Source of the DNA: Antedon mediterranea | Taxonomy: Eukaryota; Echinodermata; Crinoidea; Comatulida; Antedonidae | NCBI RefSeq assembly: GCF_964355755.1 | Contig: NC_092672.1 | Span: 25,356,501-25,420,500 of the forward strand | DNA: 64,000 nucleotides | Direction: 5' to 3' | Part shown: piece by piece, positions 1 through 12,895 of the stretch | Layout: each line of letters starts with the position of its first letter | Numbering within the stretch: position 1 is the first letter of the stretch | Program-made: the position numbers and the translations under genes | The notes under the pieces: model-generated | The model's database searches: none | Told to the model about the DNA's origin: nothing | Seen by the model: only the letters and a program-made list of their open reading frames with translations

Positions 1-526
1 TAATCACGATTAAAACGTTTTCAGGAAGCTATTGTATATTGTAGATACAAAGTCACGTGTAAATTGTGCCAATCGAATGTGGTGACGACATCATATGGCC
101 AGTTAAATAAAAATCGTATTTTCATCTCTTGCATTATATTTCATTACATTTAAAAGAGCGGGCATCAATATTTCACGTATTCAAATTTCTTCTACACGTT
201 AATATGTTGTTGCTGAGATAATTTCCTTCCAAAATTACTACCTTCGCGTTTCATTTTGAAACCGTCAACATGTTAAAAATTGGAATAAAATACGGGTCCT
301 GTAATTTCACCTATTTTACACTGTCGGTGATATGTATACAGATTATACTGTGTATACTATATGACACAAAATATACAGCATTCAGCACTAACAACACATT
401 ATATTCTTCTGTTCAAGTAATAATGCCATAATATTTTTCTGTGTGCAAAATTCCAACGTATGACGTGCGCGTGGCGTTTGTCGAGCGGATAACTAACTCG
501 TCAAAGTGACGAGTTTCATGTCTAGT
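1..526 (+). mobile_element. Helentron-like element, 3' part (delta type)
   Basis: The window opens inside this element. Its 3' end is a hairpin (AACTCGTC / GACGAGTT, about 494-515) followed by CTAG at 522-525 and T. Just before the hairpin is GAGCGGATAACT (484-495), which is complementary to the AGTTATCCGCTC head that starts at 528. This layout, a subterminal repeat followed by a stem-loop and CTAG-T, recurs in every element of the 40-58.5 kb cluster. No coding capacity is seen. The body (about 60-400) resembles 3060-3440 and 57950-58400. Confidence 0.6.
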
Positions 527-527
527 T

Positions 528-3500
528 AGTTATCCGCTCATGGCGGATAACTCCTTGTAACTGTCCTGTTTCATCATCTTTTTTTTTCTGTATTCTTCTT
601 TCTTTCTGTCATTTTTGTGCAGAGCGTATCTCTAAAACCTGTAAAGTTAACATTTCATAACTTTGTCAACATATGGGCATTCACGTGAAGTTGTGCTTTC
701 CTATTTTTGAATGATGTCTGAGTTGCGCAACATGACTTATGCGCGTTTTTATGAATTTCGCGTATTTAACATAGATCGAAAACCATAAAACAATTTAAAT
801 TGAAACTTAGCAAAAGTATAATTTTTATCTTGCGCTAACTGTCTGTGGAAAAAAAATGGCATGTTTCACAGAAAGTTACGCGCGCACGCACGTTTAAAAT
901 TTGAAAATGCGAAAATTCAATTTCTAATCAACTTTCTACGCGTTTCATGTCATTTTAAGCATGTCAAAAATTCCCATGCGCGCGCAATTTTTTTACGTAC
1001 GCGTGCGCACGTAGCGCAAAAACACTTTTTTTTCGCGTGATTTATGTTTTTCCAGCCTTTTCTAGTAATTTTACAAACTTTTAAACAATTTCGACTTAAA
1101 ATCACGTCATACGGGCACGTAGAATAGGATAATTTTCGCGAGTTTTTGATGAAAAAGTAAAAAAATTCGTCAAAATTTGTCAAAATTATGCCTTTTTTTA
1201 AACAGTCGTAATTTCTAAACTGGACAGTCAATTTTTTGTGGATGACATATTCTTGAAGTTGATGAGGTATAGATATCGGATCATGTATTAATATGGCTAA
1301 CCGGACATTGTGACGTCATCGTATGGCCACGCGAATATAAAATTTAGGATTTTTGTATCTTTTGTCATAGCTCATCACATTGAATAGAGCGCATCTCCAC
1401 TTATCCGTTTTCCATTTTCACCCCGATTTTGATATTGTCTAGGTCAATCAACTATCTTTCGCATGAGTTAAAAATATTTTAATTTTTTTGACGTCATCAT
1501 CTATATATAAATTTACGTAAGGGCAAAATTCGGTGAATCGCGCCTTACTTTTAGAATTTTTACTCGATGGTATATAAAGTTGGTTCGTACTTTCGGTACT
1601 GATTTTAACCACCTGATGTAACCCTGTTTACTAATCAAATTAAGTTAGATAATTAGTTATTGACGATTAAAACGAATTTAGGTTCAACGATTTGCCCCAA
1701 ATAGGGGTGTTTTCCGATCGTGGTATACACTGTCTAATGGATGTCCGTCTTGAAAAATACCCGCCACAAAAATGCGAAGAGGCTTCGCATTTTCCTATCT
1801 CCTCCTACGATAATTGTTTTTAATAGCTGAAAACCGGTTGAACAGCTCGAGTACAGTATCATAATGTTGAAGACAGGCCGATTTTCTTAAAAAAATACTA
1901 TTTTGATAGATTTAATATACGTTTATGCAAATGTATTGATTTGAAATGAATGGAACATTCCAATCTCTGTTCCACAAGTGTCTACTCCCTCAGGCGTCGT
2001 AAAGGCAAGTACTGTATACTCATAACAGAAATTCGATCCATTTTTGTTTTAATCTGTGCTGCAGAGGTTGGATATAGATTTTTTCTAACGGATAATGAGC
2101 TAGCGTTTTCAGTCGCCGTATATTATGTACAAATCTTTATTATTGCAGTTAAACCACCCACGTGACATCATCACCCTTCCCTCACTGGCATGAGTAGCGT
2201 TGTAAAGCCAGTAGAGGATAGGCCTACGGTGCATCACATGCCCTAAACGCAGAACAACTTTGGTGGGTAGGGTTAGGAACCAACTTAAGTATGAATTGGC
2301 TCTAAGAAACAATTGAAAACCATTAGGCCAACTAATTAAGTTGAGTTAGATGATTTAATATTTATTGACGATTAAATCGAATTTATGATTTGCCACGAAT
2401 AGGGGTGGTTTTCACAAATTGTTTTACATTATTATTACATATTATACACGTCGTAGTGATGTATCGTTACATGTACTATACTATTTCAATCGACTAGGAC
2501 GGTGATAGTTTCAACAAAGTATTACATCGCAATGTTTTACTGTGTTTAGTGGTATATTATTTGTAAAACATGAAAACAATTAATATTTCGTTACTACATG
2601 GATAAAGAATATATTTAAAAATTGTTCATCTTTGCACCCATCCTCTTTCCCATCCCTCAACCCTAATGTTACATAAAAAACACAAATTAAGTTTGTTTAA
2701 ATTTGACTTAAACAATTGGTCTCATTTTGTGACAAGTTTCTCTTTCGGAAGTAATTCCCAGGGTGCTAATTTTAGTTCAGTACATAAATCACAGTGTCTA
2801 TTTATTCGTTCCTGTAAACGACATGTATTACTGTCCTGCGGTACGTACATTTGAAATCGCCAGTTTTTTAACCCTGAAATTATTATGTATTCGAGAACCA
2901 TCTGTGGGCACGACCTAGATGGTACGCGAGCGAAGCGAGCGTACCATCTAGTGCCTAAAAATTTTAATCACGTGTGGCATTAATTTCATCTTTACAGTAA
3001 ATTTTAATCTGTTATAGCTCGTAAGAATAAAATGTGATAATCACGATTAAAACTTGTTCTGGAAGCTATTGGATTGTAGATACGAAATTATGTAAAAATG
3101 TTGCCAATCGGATGTTGTGACGTCATCATATGGCCAGTTAAATGAAAAAGATCGTATTTTCATCTTTTGCGTCATAATTCATTACATTTAAAAGAGCGCG
3201 CATCAATATTTCACGTATACAAATTTCTTCTACACGTTAATACGTTGTTGCTGAGATAATTTCCTTTCGGAATTGCTACCTTTGCGTTTCATTTTAAAAC
3301 CGTCAACATGTTAAAAATTGCAATAAATAGCGGGTCCCGTAATTTCACCTATTCTACACTGTATGTGATATGGATACAGATTATACTGTGTATACTATGT
3401 ATGAATTTAAATAATAAAATTCAGCAATAACAACATATCATATTCTTCAGTTCAGGTCATAATGCCAACGTGAACACTTCCTTTTGTCCTCAACCTATCC

Positions 3501-4603
3501 CCTTAATGTTAATGTTGCACCACTTGCGCGGCAAAATTGTCAGAATTTATTTTCGATGAAATTAGAGTACGTTTCAGGCAATTTTAAGCGTTTAAAAAAT
3601 TGCCATGAGTGCGCAGATTTTTGCACGTGCACTGCGCGTCAAACGTTAATACGCCCTGTTTTTGTCCGATTACTGTTGTATAACCTTTCTTTTATAATAT
3701 CATCATATTTTATTCACTTTTCAACGCGAAACAGCGTTATACGAGCACGTCAAAAATGACAGGCTACGCACGTGTAAGTTAACAAAATGGTGAAAATATG
3801 CTAAATTTTAAAATTAATATATATCGTTAGAATGCTCGGGAACACCTATTTTTTATTTAATTTTCTTGAAGTGTATGTATCATATGTATGATTTATTATG
3901 AAATTAGAAGAACAAAAGTTGATTAAGTCATCATTAATGGCATATTAAATTTAACAAAATTAATTTCGACAATCAAACAAATTATAACATTTTCTTAGGC
4001 CAAAATAACAAACTTAACATTAACTTTCTTCCTTAAGAAGTTCATATATTAAAGTTAAAAGTATATAGTTTGACAGTCCATCATTTTTTTCAATTTTTAA
4101 AGATGTCATCATAGTAAAACATTATAATCCATTGCGGTATGTAATAATCTATCTGCACCAAAGTGGTTACTGCATAGTAAATACACGGAGGAATTTTTCT
4201 CCAACTTTTAGTCAGTTGTGTATGGCTCGATGGTCTGTGCTCGTGTCTATGCCATTCAAGGTACCGAGTTCGAGTTTCACCTTGGGAAACGAAATAAGAT
4301 TTTTTTTTTATTATCCGTATTGTTTGTTCAAATTTATTTCTTAGTGTATAGATTATACACATGATTTATAATGAAATCTGGATAAAAAGTTACTTTATGT
4401 CTTTATTATTATGTAACAACAAATGCGGTTTATGACATTATACGCAGAGGGATCTTTGATCGGATTGTGTCCTATCATATATTATAAATAATTAAAGATT
4501 CTGAGAAAATCAATCAATCAATATATCTTTTAAAAATCAATTATCTTTATTTAAATCAATGCATATAACCTATAATTCGTCATAGTGACGAATTAAATCT
4601 AGT
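528..4603 (+). mobile_element. Composite Helentron-like element split by a Helitron
   Basis: It begins with a hairpin head (AGTTATCCGC..GCGGATAACT, 528-552) and a T-rich tract. It ends with a beta-type tail: CATATAACC, then the hairpin TAATTCGTCA..TGACGAATTA, then CTAG at 4599-4602. Because head and tail types differ, it looks like a fusion: 553-3470 resembles the outermost (gamma) element at 57013-58535 and 3500-4603 matches beta bodies. A Helitron occupies 1500-2951. A tRNA-like module lies at about 4222-4289. Short open frames here are not conserved genes. Confidence 0.55.
1500..2951 (+). mobile_element. Non-autonomous Helitron, copy A
   Basis: Its 5' end is TCTATATATAAATTTACG. Its 3' end is a stem-loop (AGATGGTACGC / GCGTACCATCT) closing on CTAG at 2948-2951. 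The flanks are A (1499) and T (2952), with no target duplication, as expected for A^T insertion by Helitrons. The related sequence at 57900-57930 reads straight through the same point (GTCATCATGCGTAAAAAC against GTCATCA | TGCCTAAAAATT), an empty site inside this window. There is no Rep/helicase frame, so it would depend on enzymes supplied elsewhere. Confidence 0.82.
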
Positions 4604-7133
4604 TTTATATTATTTCATTTCTAAAAACACAACAAGACAAAAATATGGTTATCAACAAAAATGTGTTAATACTGACAGTCAATGCAATATTATTCTTCTT
4701 CATTATAATATCATCTTAATATATAATTGTCTACATTATAATTTTCCATATAATATTCCATTATAACATATTTCACATCTGACTCAGCTTCATGTTAATT
4801 AATTTTGTTTACAGTTTATGCAACACTCTAAAGTTGAACACGTCTTTATTTGTTTAGCGTATTGTAAGGATCGACGTGAACCACCAAAAAACTGCAGTTA
4901 GGCCAATAAATCGTAATACCGTAGTTCATAATGCTAAGTTGTATTTCCTCATGTATATTCACATACATAATGAATTAATATGAGTTATTAAGGATGTTAA
5001 TCATACTCCGCTACTTAGTTGATAATCTAAATGATTAGTGTAAGGTTTGTGGGTCAGGTGAAGAAGATAAAAAACAATTCCTGTTTATTAGTTGTATTAA
5101 GTTACATTGTATTAGAATTGAAGAATTGCAAACACTTACGTAATCTTATTGCAATGAATACTTTTGTAGATACTTGGGTTAATTTATTTCTGGTGACCTA
5201 TCTATTAAGGTTCAATATGTTCTAGGAAGCACGTTATTTCATAAAAATAATTCTCACGATATTTATGCTGTGTTTGACAGTTAGTGTAAAATGTATACAA
5301 GCCGTGCTTGGAAACTAAGAAATGCAATTGTATTACAATTACTTTTACTGTTTTATTTTTAAAAAGTGTTTTCTTTTCCATTGATGTTGCAAAATTAGTA
5401 GTTTTATAGTGTGTAGTGTAGTTTTAGTTTGAAAATAAGTTTTGGAATAGCGTCGATTCAAATTTTATGTCGTTATCTCAAATATGTTTTATTTAGTTTC
5501 AGTTTTTATTTTTCATTGTTTTTGTATTAAATTTTGTAATTGGTATGGACGCATCATCTACGCATGTGTGCCACTGTTCAAAAAGTGTTGTTCCAAATAA
5601 ATATTATTATCATTATTATTAAATACGGTACACACTCGCAGAGCTCCTCACCAAAGATCTTATATAAGATCTTTGCTCCTCACTGATTAAAAAGGGAATT
5701 TTCCTTTCTCATCTAGCAAGTCTAAAAAGTCTCCAAAGATATTTTTCTGTAGTTTGTAAATGGACAATGTCCATTTTCTGTCATATGCCCCGGCCTTACG
5801 ACCTCTCCATGGAAACTTTATTTTAATCGAATGTTTCTTTCACCGATGTCTTATATTAGGCATAAGCTAGTAAACAAAATGATCAAGGTTATTGCTTAAA
5901 ATCTCGGTTATGCAAGGCAGTAAGTTCATTCTTGTCTTTTTGAAGGAATCGTGTAGCACTCGAATTACATCAATTGGTCTATCTGAAAACCATTAAAAGA
6001 AGGCGCATAACATATAAAGTGATTGTATTGGAGATGTGATAGGCTTATCACATGTTTTAAACATAAAACATGAAGAATGAAAAAAAAAATGTTCCATCTC
6101 TATAAACTTAAGGACAAGAAAATAAAATCGTTTGATTTACAATCGATAGTATATTGAAACACACTGTAATGTCCTACCTTGTTTTTCTTTTTCAATTAGT
6201 CTATTAAAATTATAAGCTATAAAAATGTTACTGTTTTGTTATGACCTTTTATTATCAATGAAAACATAGAAAGGTTTCAATCTATTATAGTTACCATGAA
6301 ATCATTAAAAGTATTAAATATCTAGGCCTAAATCTAACATCGAAATAAACTTGTTGATTTCTTAATATTGCAATTTATTTTATTTCATCAAATCACAATA
6401 TCGTGGTCTATATTGAATTTTATAAATATTTCTATTTTGACTTTGCACATTTTATATGTCTGTATATATATTAACGATAATTTAATTATCATCTTCTATT
6501 CATATTAGTAAATTTTCATGTTGGTATTTTCAATTTTTAATTTTTTCAATTATATAATGAATACATATTATGTTATGCTTATTTTATATAGCTTAATATT
6601 GTGCAATATTGAATTCTATTTTGAGCTTATTAAACTCCACATAAGTTTGGCTCTGATGTGTTTGTTTTTATAAACCGTACAGTAGGTTTCCTGAAAACAC
6701 GTTAGAACAAAAAATTCTACCTTGGTACATGGAACAATACTTTACTTTTAGTGTCTAATCGAGAAAAAATAATTATCTAATTTCATTTAAAGGAATGTGA
6801 ATAATAAAAATGTGTTTTATAACTAGAATTAAAATATTTCTTAAACTGTTACTCTAATATTTTATTAGAAGGCCTAGGCCTATGCGATCTATAATTTGTG
6901 AGTTAAATCGGAATTTTCTAAATAGAAATCAAAAGAAACTGACTTGGTGCTTTCTTCTAAAACAAGAAGTGTAACTCGGTGTTCTGTGATGTATTTGAGA
7001 CTTACCCCTGACTGTCAACCATTTTTCTATTACATCACATCAAACTCATGTGAATTATATCTGGGAGATTGGATTGGATGAAAATGCTAATAATACCAAT
7101 AGATGTATGCGTAGTGTACAACAAATATATATA
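4604..7133. other. AT-rich stretch without a recognised gene
   Basis: I see no supported coding region. At about 5575-5620 the sequence ends in AAATAAATATTATTATCATT-like repeats, which resemble the 3' tail of a retroposon whose body (about 5000-5570) I cannot identify. At 5640-5690 there is a short palindromic stretch around AAAGATCTTATATAAGATCTTT. Confidence 0.4.
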
Positions 7134-8296
7134 TCTATATATAAATTTACGTAAGGGCAAAATTCGGTAAATCGCGCGTTATTTCTAGAATGTGTACTCG
7201 ATGGTATATAAAGTTGGTTATAATCTCGGTACTGATTTTAACCACCTGATGTAACCCTGTTTACTAATTAAATTTAGTTAGATAATTAGTTATTGACAAT
7301 TAAAACGAATTTAGGTTCAACCATTTTCCCCAAATAGGGGTGTTTTCCGATCGTGGTATACACTGTCTAATGGATGTCCTCATGAAAAATACCTGTACAC
7401 AATAATACGAGGATATCTTCGCATTTTCCTATCTCCTCCTACGATAATTGTTTTTAATAGCTGAAAACCGGTTGAACAGCTCGAGTAGAGTATCATAATG
7501 TTGAAGACAGGCCGATTTTCTTTAAAAAATACTATTTTGATAGATTTAATATACGTTTATACAAATGTATTGATTTGCGATGAATGGAACATTCCAAATT
7601 ATTTGGTTTAACCATGCTTGCATACCTCCATGATTTAACACAAGTAGGTCAATTTATGGGCCCTTTGAGAATAAACATAAATAGTATTGTAAAGCTATAC
7701 AATACTGTAAATAGGTATTAACCACTTTTGATAGCCATTTGAATCGCAAATTTCTTATTGTGTGCGTTGGTAGGCCTACTGTTTATTATAATATAAACAA
7801 ATATACTAATAAACTTTATTACTCTGAGTGTGGGTAGCCCCTACTTTTAGATTATAAACACATAATAATATAATACTTTATTACTGACAGTTGCTTCACA
7901 ACGTTTGTATTAATTAATAATTACAAAAAAATATAAACGTCGTGGTGGTGTATCGTTACATGTACTTTACTATTTCAATCGACTATGACAGTGACAATTT
8001 TAACAGTTATTAAATCGGAAATGTTTTACTCTATTTTTAGTGTTATGTTATTTATAGGCCTATTAAAAAAAAACCCCAACCCTCAATAATGTTAGATACA
8101 AAATACAAATTGGGTTTGTTTAAATGAGTCCAAATGAAACATTTGGACTCATTTTGTGAGAAGTTTCTGTTTTGGAAGTAATTAGCAGGGTGCTAATTTT
8201 GGTTGACTACATAAATACATAAATAAATGTTTTATAGTCATGCGGTACGTAGGCCTACATTTTGAAATCGCCAGTTTTTTTACGCTGAAATTACTC
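7134..8296 (+). mobile_element. Helitron copy B, 3' end lost
   Basis: It starts with the same TCTATATATAAATTTACG terminus as the copy at 1500 and follows it with small indels. The GGTACGC stem-loop and CTAG terminus are absent. Similarity breaks off near the segment reading GAAATCGCCAGTTTTTT. From about 8297 to 8460 there is a second, diverged piece resembling internal Helitron sequence (TCAGTAAATCGCGCGTAAC and ACTAATTAAGTTGAGTTAGA). I read it as a truncated, rearranged copy. Confidence 0.65.
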
Positions 8297-8744
8297 GGTA
8301 TTCGTTTCAGTAAATCGCGCGTAACCTTTTTTTCTCAATGCTTTAGAAAGTGAGTTCATACTTTCCGTAATAAGTTGCAACAGCAATTGAAAACTATTAG
8401 GCCTACTAATTAAGTTGAGTTAGATAATTATTCATTGATGATTAAAGTGAATAGAAGTGCTTTATATGTAATTGTGCTTCGATGGTTCAAATACATACGT
8501 CCTTTATGTTATATTTACACATCGTTTGTTTTCTTCTTCCGACTGTGTAGACAATAAAGAACAACATAAAATTGACAGGATACGATACATTCATAGGTAA
8601 TAATAGACAACAATTGAAAAGTAAATTACGGCTATACAAATGACATGCTGCTTGTTTGCCGGTCTGTGGATGAGAGAGAGAGAAACATCTTTTGTTCTTA
8701 CATAGTCTTTCAATGGAGAAAGGGCTAATGTATAATTATTTTAG

Positions 8745-9020
8745 GTTTTTCAACGGCGTGTGGGGGCAATTCAATATATTATTTTTATCGGTATTGAAAG
8801 GAGTATAAATATGGATTTGGAAATGTGGGCGGTGAGTTCTGGGTGGGAAATGACGATATAAATGAGATGACGTCATTTAGAAAGTACAACCTTCGAATTG
8901 ATATGAAAACGGTTTCTGGTGAAGCATACTATACAGTATACGAATCCTTCAGAATCAGGAATGAAAGTGAATGCTACACTTTGGAACTTGGAAATCTAAT
9001 AAACGGCAACACTGGTATAA
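8745..9020 (+). pseudogene. Fibrinogen-related domain exon, decayed
   Basis: The translation reads as the central part of a fibrinogen C-terminal (FReD) domain: VFQRRVG at the start, then GFGNVGGEFWVGNDDI, YNLRIDMKTVSGEAYYTVY, SFRIRNESECYTLELG. FReD proteins are secreted lectin-like proteins, often immune-related in invertebrates. The segment follows a plausible 3' splice site (TTATTTTAG | G at 8744). It is broken: a frameshift lies in the G-run at about 8761-8766, and a TGA stands where the family normally has Trp (at about 8794). Everything after about 9000 no longer looks like FReD. No other FReD exons are seen on this strand nearby. Confidence 0.75.
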
Positions 9021-9240
9021 TAATGCAGAGATTGTTATTAATGTTAAACCTGCATTATTAACTAATTTTTATACAAACCAAAATCAGACCAAATTTGTTG
9101 AAGATAAGAGCAATTTTCAAATTGTATGTTTTAATTTGATTCCAATGTTTAAACTCGCGCGGGAAATGCTATGGGCATACATTTATTTAATTTTGGGTTT
9201 TCCACTTCTTGCTTTCATCACATGAAAGTGCCTGGGCGTT
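8975..9240 (+). repeat. Segment shared with 26402-26720
   Basis: ACTTTGGAACTTGGAAATC through GCAGAGATTGTTATTA, CTGCA(T/C)TATTAACTAA and later CATGAAAGTG appear in the same order at 26402-26720. It begins inside the fibrinogen-related exon and runs into its 3' flank, so both places look like copies of one decayed gene or duplicated segment. Confidence 0.6.
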
Positions 9241-10077
9241 ATACTAGTTCACATCCGTACCGACCGTATCATGACTAGAATTCTAGTGATAATATTTATA
9301 AACTGAATTTAGCTTGAGCGGCTATTACAGTAAATAAATAAGAGGCTTATATAAGATATACTATTTAGTAAAATATCACTGATTAAAAATCTAAAGAAGC
9401 TTGGTTCCACAGGACGTGTTTCATATGGAGAGTTTGAAATAAAGTTGAATTGAATTGTAATGCAGCACGTGGTGACCTATTACAAGCAATATTACGATCT
9501 GTCTACACTATCAAACTGGTTGTCAGAGTTTGGTAGTGTAGACAGAGATTTATTTGAATTATTGCTTATGTTTCGTCCTCCCATCAGAGACACAAAGTAA
9601 GGACGTAGACTCATACTTTTAAACAAACTTGTCGTATTTTGTAATAACCTGTCGTGTATTATAAAACAAACTTGTATCAATTGAGATGTGGTTTTTTATA
9701 ATATATAATAATTTCATTCTTTTTAATCCAATCAAATATGATCAATAACAACAATGATTTGTTTTATTCTCAATTTATAATTTCTCTTACTAATCATAAT
9801 GTCATTTGATTGAACTTATTATACTATTTTTATTTTCATCAAAAGCAATATAATGGTTATTATCCTATAATGAATATAGGATGAAAACTGTTTCGATTTT
9901 GTTTCTTTTATGCGGTGAGAAATGCATTATTTGTTTAATTATCGTCGATCGCTATCGTCCTAGTATAAATGGGCCATAAGTTAGTTCTGATGGACAAACA
10001 ATGAGGCGATTCAACAATCAGATCTGTAAACTGTGGTATTCTGCAGTTTCTTGTATCCTAACAAGGCCAACAGCCAT
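9241..10077. other. No gene; one strong hairpin
   Basis: The only structure I see is an inverted repeat at 9499-9545 (CTGTCTACACTATCAAACT / AGTTTGGTAGTGTAGACAG, 19-bp arms with one mismatch, 9-nt loop). The rest is unassigned AT-rich sequence. Confidence 0.5.
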
Positions 10078-10905
10078 TAAGTCGCGTGCTACAATGCATA
10101 GTGATACCGGACCGACAGACAGACCGACAGACAGACAGACAGACAGAGAGACGGACCGACCGACATAGTGAACTATACTGACCGAAATTACTGAACATGT
10201 TTAAAAATGTTGAAATGTTTAAAAACATTTATTTTTTTTAATTTACACGTGCGTAGCCTGTCAATTTCGACGTGCTCGTATAACGTAATTTCGAGTTGAA
10301 AAGTAAGTCAAGAAAACAGAAATCGGGCAAAAAGAGTGCGTAATAACATTTAACGCGCAGTGCGCGCGCAAAAATATGCGCACTCATGGCAATTTTGTAA
10401 ACGCTTAAAATTGCCTGAAATGTACTCTTATTTCATCGAAAATAAATTTTGAAAATGTTAAGCACGCGTACGCATGCGTTACATGCGCTACGCACGTAAT
10501 TGTATTGCCATATGATGATATTTTATGCCCTGAAATTTATGAGTACCAAATTTTATTTAATTGTGATTCATGGTTGTGAAGATATGATTACAAACGTGAT
10601 TTCGTTAAATCGTGCGTAGACCGCGTAATTTTTTATTGCGCACCGTGAAAACATAACCACATTGATTCCTGGCCATAAGGAATATACTGTGAAAAATTGA
10701 CCTAGCTAGATTAAACTGATATCAAGATAAGGTCAGAAAGCGATAAAACGCATAGTGATACCGGACCGACAGACAGACAGACAGACCGACAGACAGACCG
10801 ACAGACAGACCGACAGACAGACCGACAGACAGACCGACAGACAGACAGACAGACAGACCGACCGACCGACTTAGTGAACTATAGAGTCGCTTCCACGCGA
10901 CTAAA
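10078..10905 (+). mobile_element. Helentron-like element with tetranucleotide repeats
   Basis: The 5' segment GTCGCGTG (10081-10088) is complementary to CACGCGAC (10894-10901) in a terminal hairpin AGTCGC(TTCCAC)GCGACT (10885-10902). Two (ACAG/ACCG)n arrays (about 10106-10165 and 10763-10871), each preceded by AGTGATACCGGACCGAC, flank a core (10190-10745) that is the beta-type Helentron body in reverse orientation. Subterminal repeats, a microsatellite and a 3' stem-loop match the architecture of Helentron-associated elements (DINE-1-like). It has no coding capacity. Confidence 0.6.
10763..10871. repeat. (GACAGACAGACC)n-type microsatellite
   Basis: A run of ACAG and ACCG tetranucleotides, GACAGACAGACCGACAGACA and similar, uninterrupted for about 105 bp. 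A shorter, more mixed array of the same type lies at 10106-10165. Confidence 0.9.
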
Positions 10906-11635
10906 AATACAGTATAACTTCTCCCTCTATATAATCGGCTGCAGGTATATCTTTGTCATTATTTCTTTTTCATAATGTTGGTATCAATTCTTTTATCAAA
11001 TTGCAATGACACTAGGATTAGTCAGTTTAATCGTGTTCATTTTTTAAATGTTGTATGATTGTAAGCATTATTCTGCTTAACTTTTCGTATCATTATAAAA
11101 GATTCAATATTGTTTTTTCTCTTTATGGGCTATACGATTGGAGTTATTTTCAACATTCAATGTATTTAAATGAATATCTCGGTGGATAAAATTGATAAAT
11201 TGATAACAATTAAAGAGCACTAGCATTCATCAGATAGTTGTTGAGAATTGCTTTATTTATCAAACCAGTTCTTTCTATCTTATGAATGAACTTCGTTATC
11301 TCAGATATAAACAAATACTTTATTTTGAAAACTGACATAAGTTACACTTTCAAAGAGCACGTTTGATAAATACAATAAAATGAACACAACATCCTTCTTT
11401 TTTAAAGTTTAGGAAAACATACTCTCTGTATTGATTGACACTCCCGCAATTTATGGACATGGTAGATAGTGTGATTTCTGTTATTATTAGATATTGTACG
11501 CAATCTAATCATAACACATCAGTAAACCGAACAAGTCATTAGTAACAATGCGCGTATTGATTGATAGATATAAATTTTTTTTACTAGCAATTTCAATTGA
11601 TTTTTAAAAAGCCGTTCTTATTCTTATTATCAATA
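10906..11635. other. Unassigned AT-rich stretch
   Basis: I see no coding region, RNA gene or clear repeat here. Confidence 0.5.
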
Positions 11636-12883
11636 CTGGATGGTACGCTTGCTTAGCTCGCGTACCATCTAGGTCGTGTCCACATATGGTTCTTGAATAC
11701 ACAGTAATTTCAGCGTAAAAATGTACGTACCACAGGACTATAGTACATTGTCATTTACAGAAACGAATAAATAGACATGATGATTTATGTAAAATTAGCA
11801 CCCTGGGATTTAGGCCTTGTCTTAAAAAATTAGTCCAATTTTTTTATCTCAACTCATTTAAACAAACCCAATTTGTGTTTTGTATATAACATTAGAGTTG
11901 AGGGATGGGGAAGAAGATGGGAAGAACAATTTTTAAATATATTCTCTATCCACTCAGTAACGAAATATTGTTTTAAATGTTTTATAGGCCTATTAATAAT
12001 ATACCACTTAAACACAGTAAAACATTTACGATTTATAATGCTTTTTTAAAACTTTCCGTGTTATAGATAGTCGATTGAAATAGTAAAGTACATGTAACGA
12101 TACACTACTACGACGTTTATATTTTTTATAATTATTAATTACTAAAACGTTGAGAAGCAACTGTCAGTAATCTACCCACAGTCACAGTAATAAATGTTCT
12201 TTGTATATTTTGTTTATATATCTAACAGTAACCACATTCACAGTAAGACGATTTAGATTCAAATGGCGAACACTAAATGGTTAATACGTACAGTATTTAC
12301 AATATTGTCAAAGTATTGCAATAATATATATAAGTTTTATTCTCCACGGGCCCATAAATTTACCTACTTGTGTTAAACCAATGGCTCATAAATTTAACTA
12401 CAAACTGGGAATCTGAGAGATTGGAATGTTCCATTCATCGCAAATCAATACATTTGTTTAAACGTATATTAAATCTATCAAAATAGTATTTTTTAAAGAA
12501 AATCGGCCGGTCTTCAACATTATGATACTGTACTCGAGCTGTTCAATCGGTTTTCAGCTATCAAAAACAATTATCATAGGAGGAGATAGGAAAATGCGAA
12601 GTATCCTCGAATTATTGTGTGCAGGTATTTTTCATGAGGACATCCATTAGACAGTATGTACCACGATCGGAAAACACCCCTATTTGAGACAAATCGTTGA
12701 ACCTAAATTCGTTTTAATTGTCAATAACTAATTATCTAACTAAATTTAATTAGTAAACAGGGTTACATCAGGTGGTTAAAATCAGTACCGAGATTCTAAC
12801 CAACTTTACATACCATCGAGTAAAAATTCTAGAAATAACGCGCGATTTACCGAATTTTGCCCTTACGTAAATTTATATATAGA
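11636..12883 (-). mobile_element. Non-autonomous Helitron, copy C
   Basis: This is a reverse-orientation copy of the Helitron at 1500-2951. On the plus strand it starts with a diverged 3' terminus (CTGG for CTAG at 11636-11639, then GATGGTACGC..GCGTACCATC) and ends with CGTAAATTTATATATAGA at 12883, followed by T. The terminal tetranucleotide has a point change, so this copy may be less mobile. No proteins are encoded. Confidence 0.75.
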
Positions 12884-12895
12884 TGACGCGTACGC

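Noticed and set aside
2921-2951. Rho-independent terminator
   Set aside because: The stem-loop followed by CTAG is the Helitron 3' end; there is no T run and the organism is eukaryotic.
8971-9225. A separate 84-codon gene overlapping the fibrinogen-related exon
   Set aside because: It is a different frame through the exon's 3' end and repeat flank, with no features of its own.
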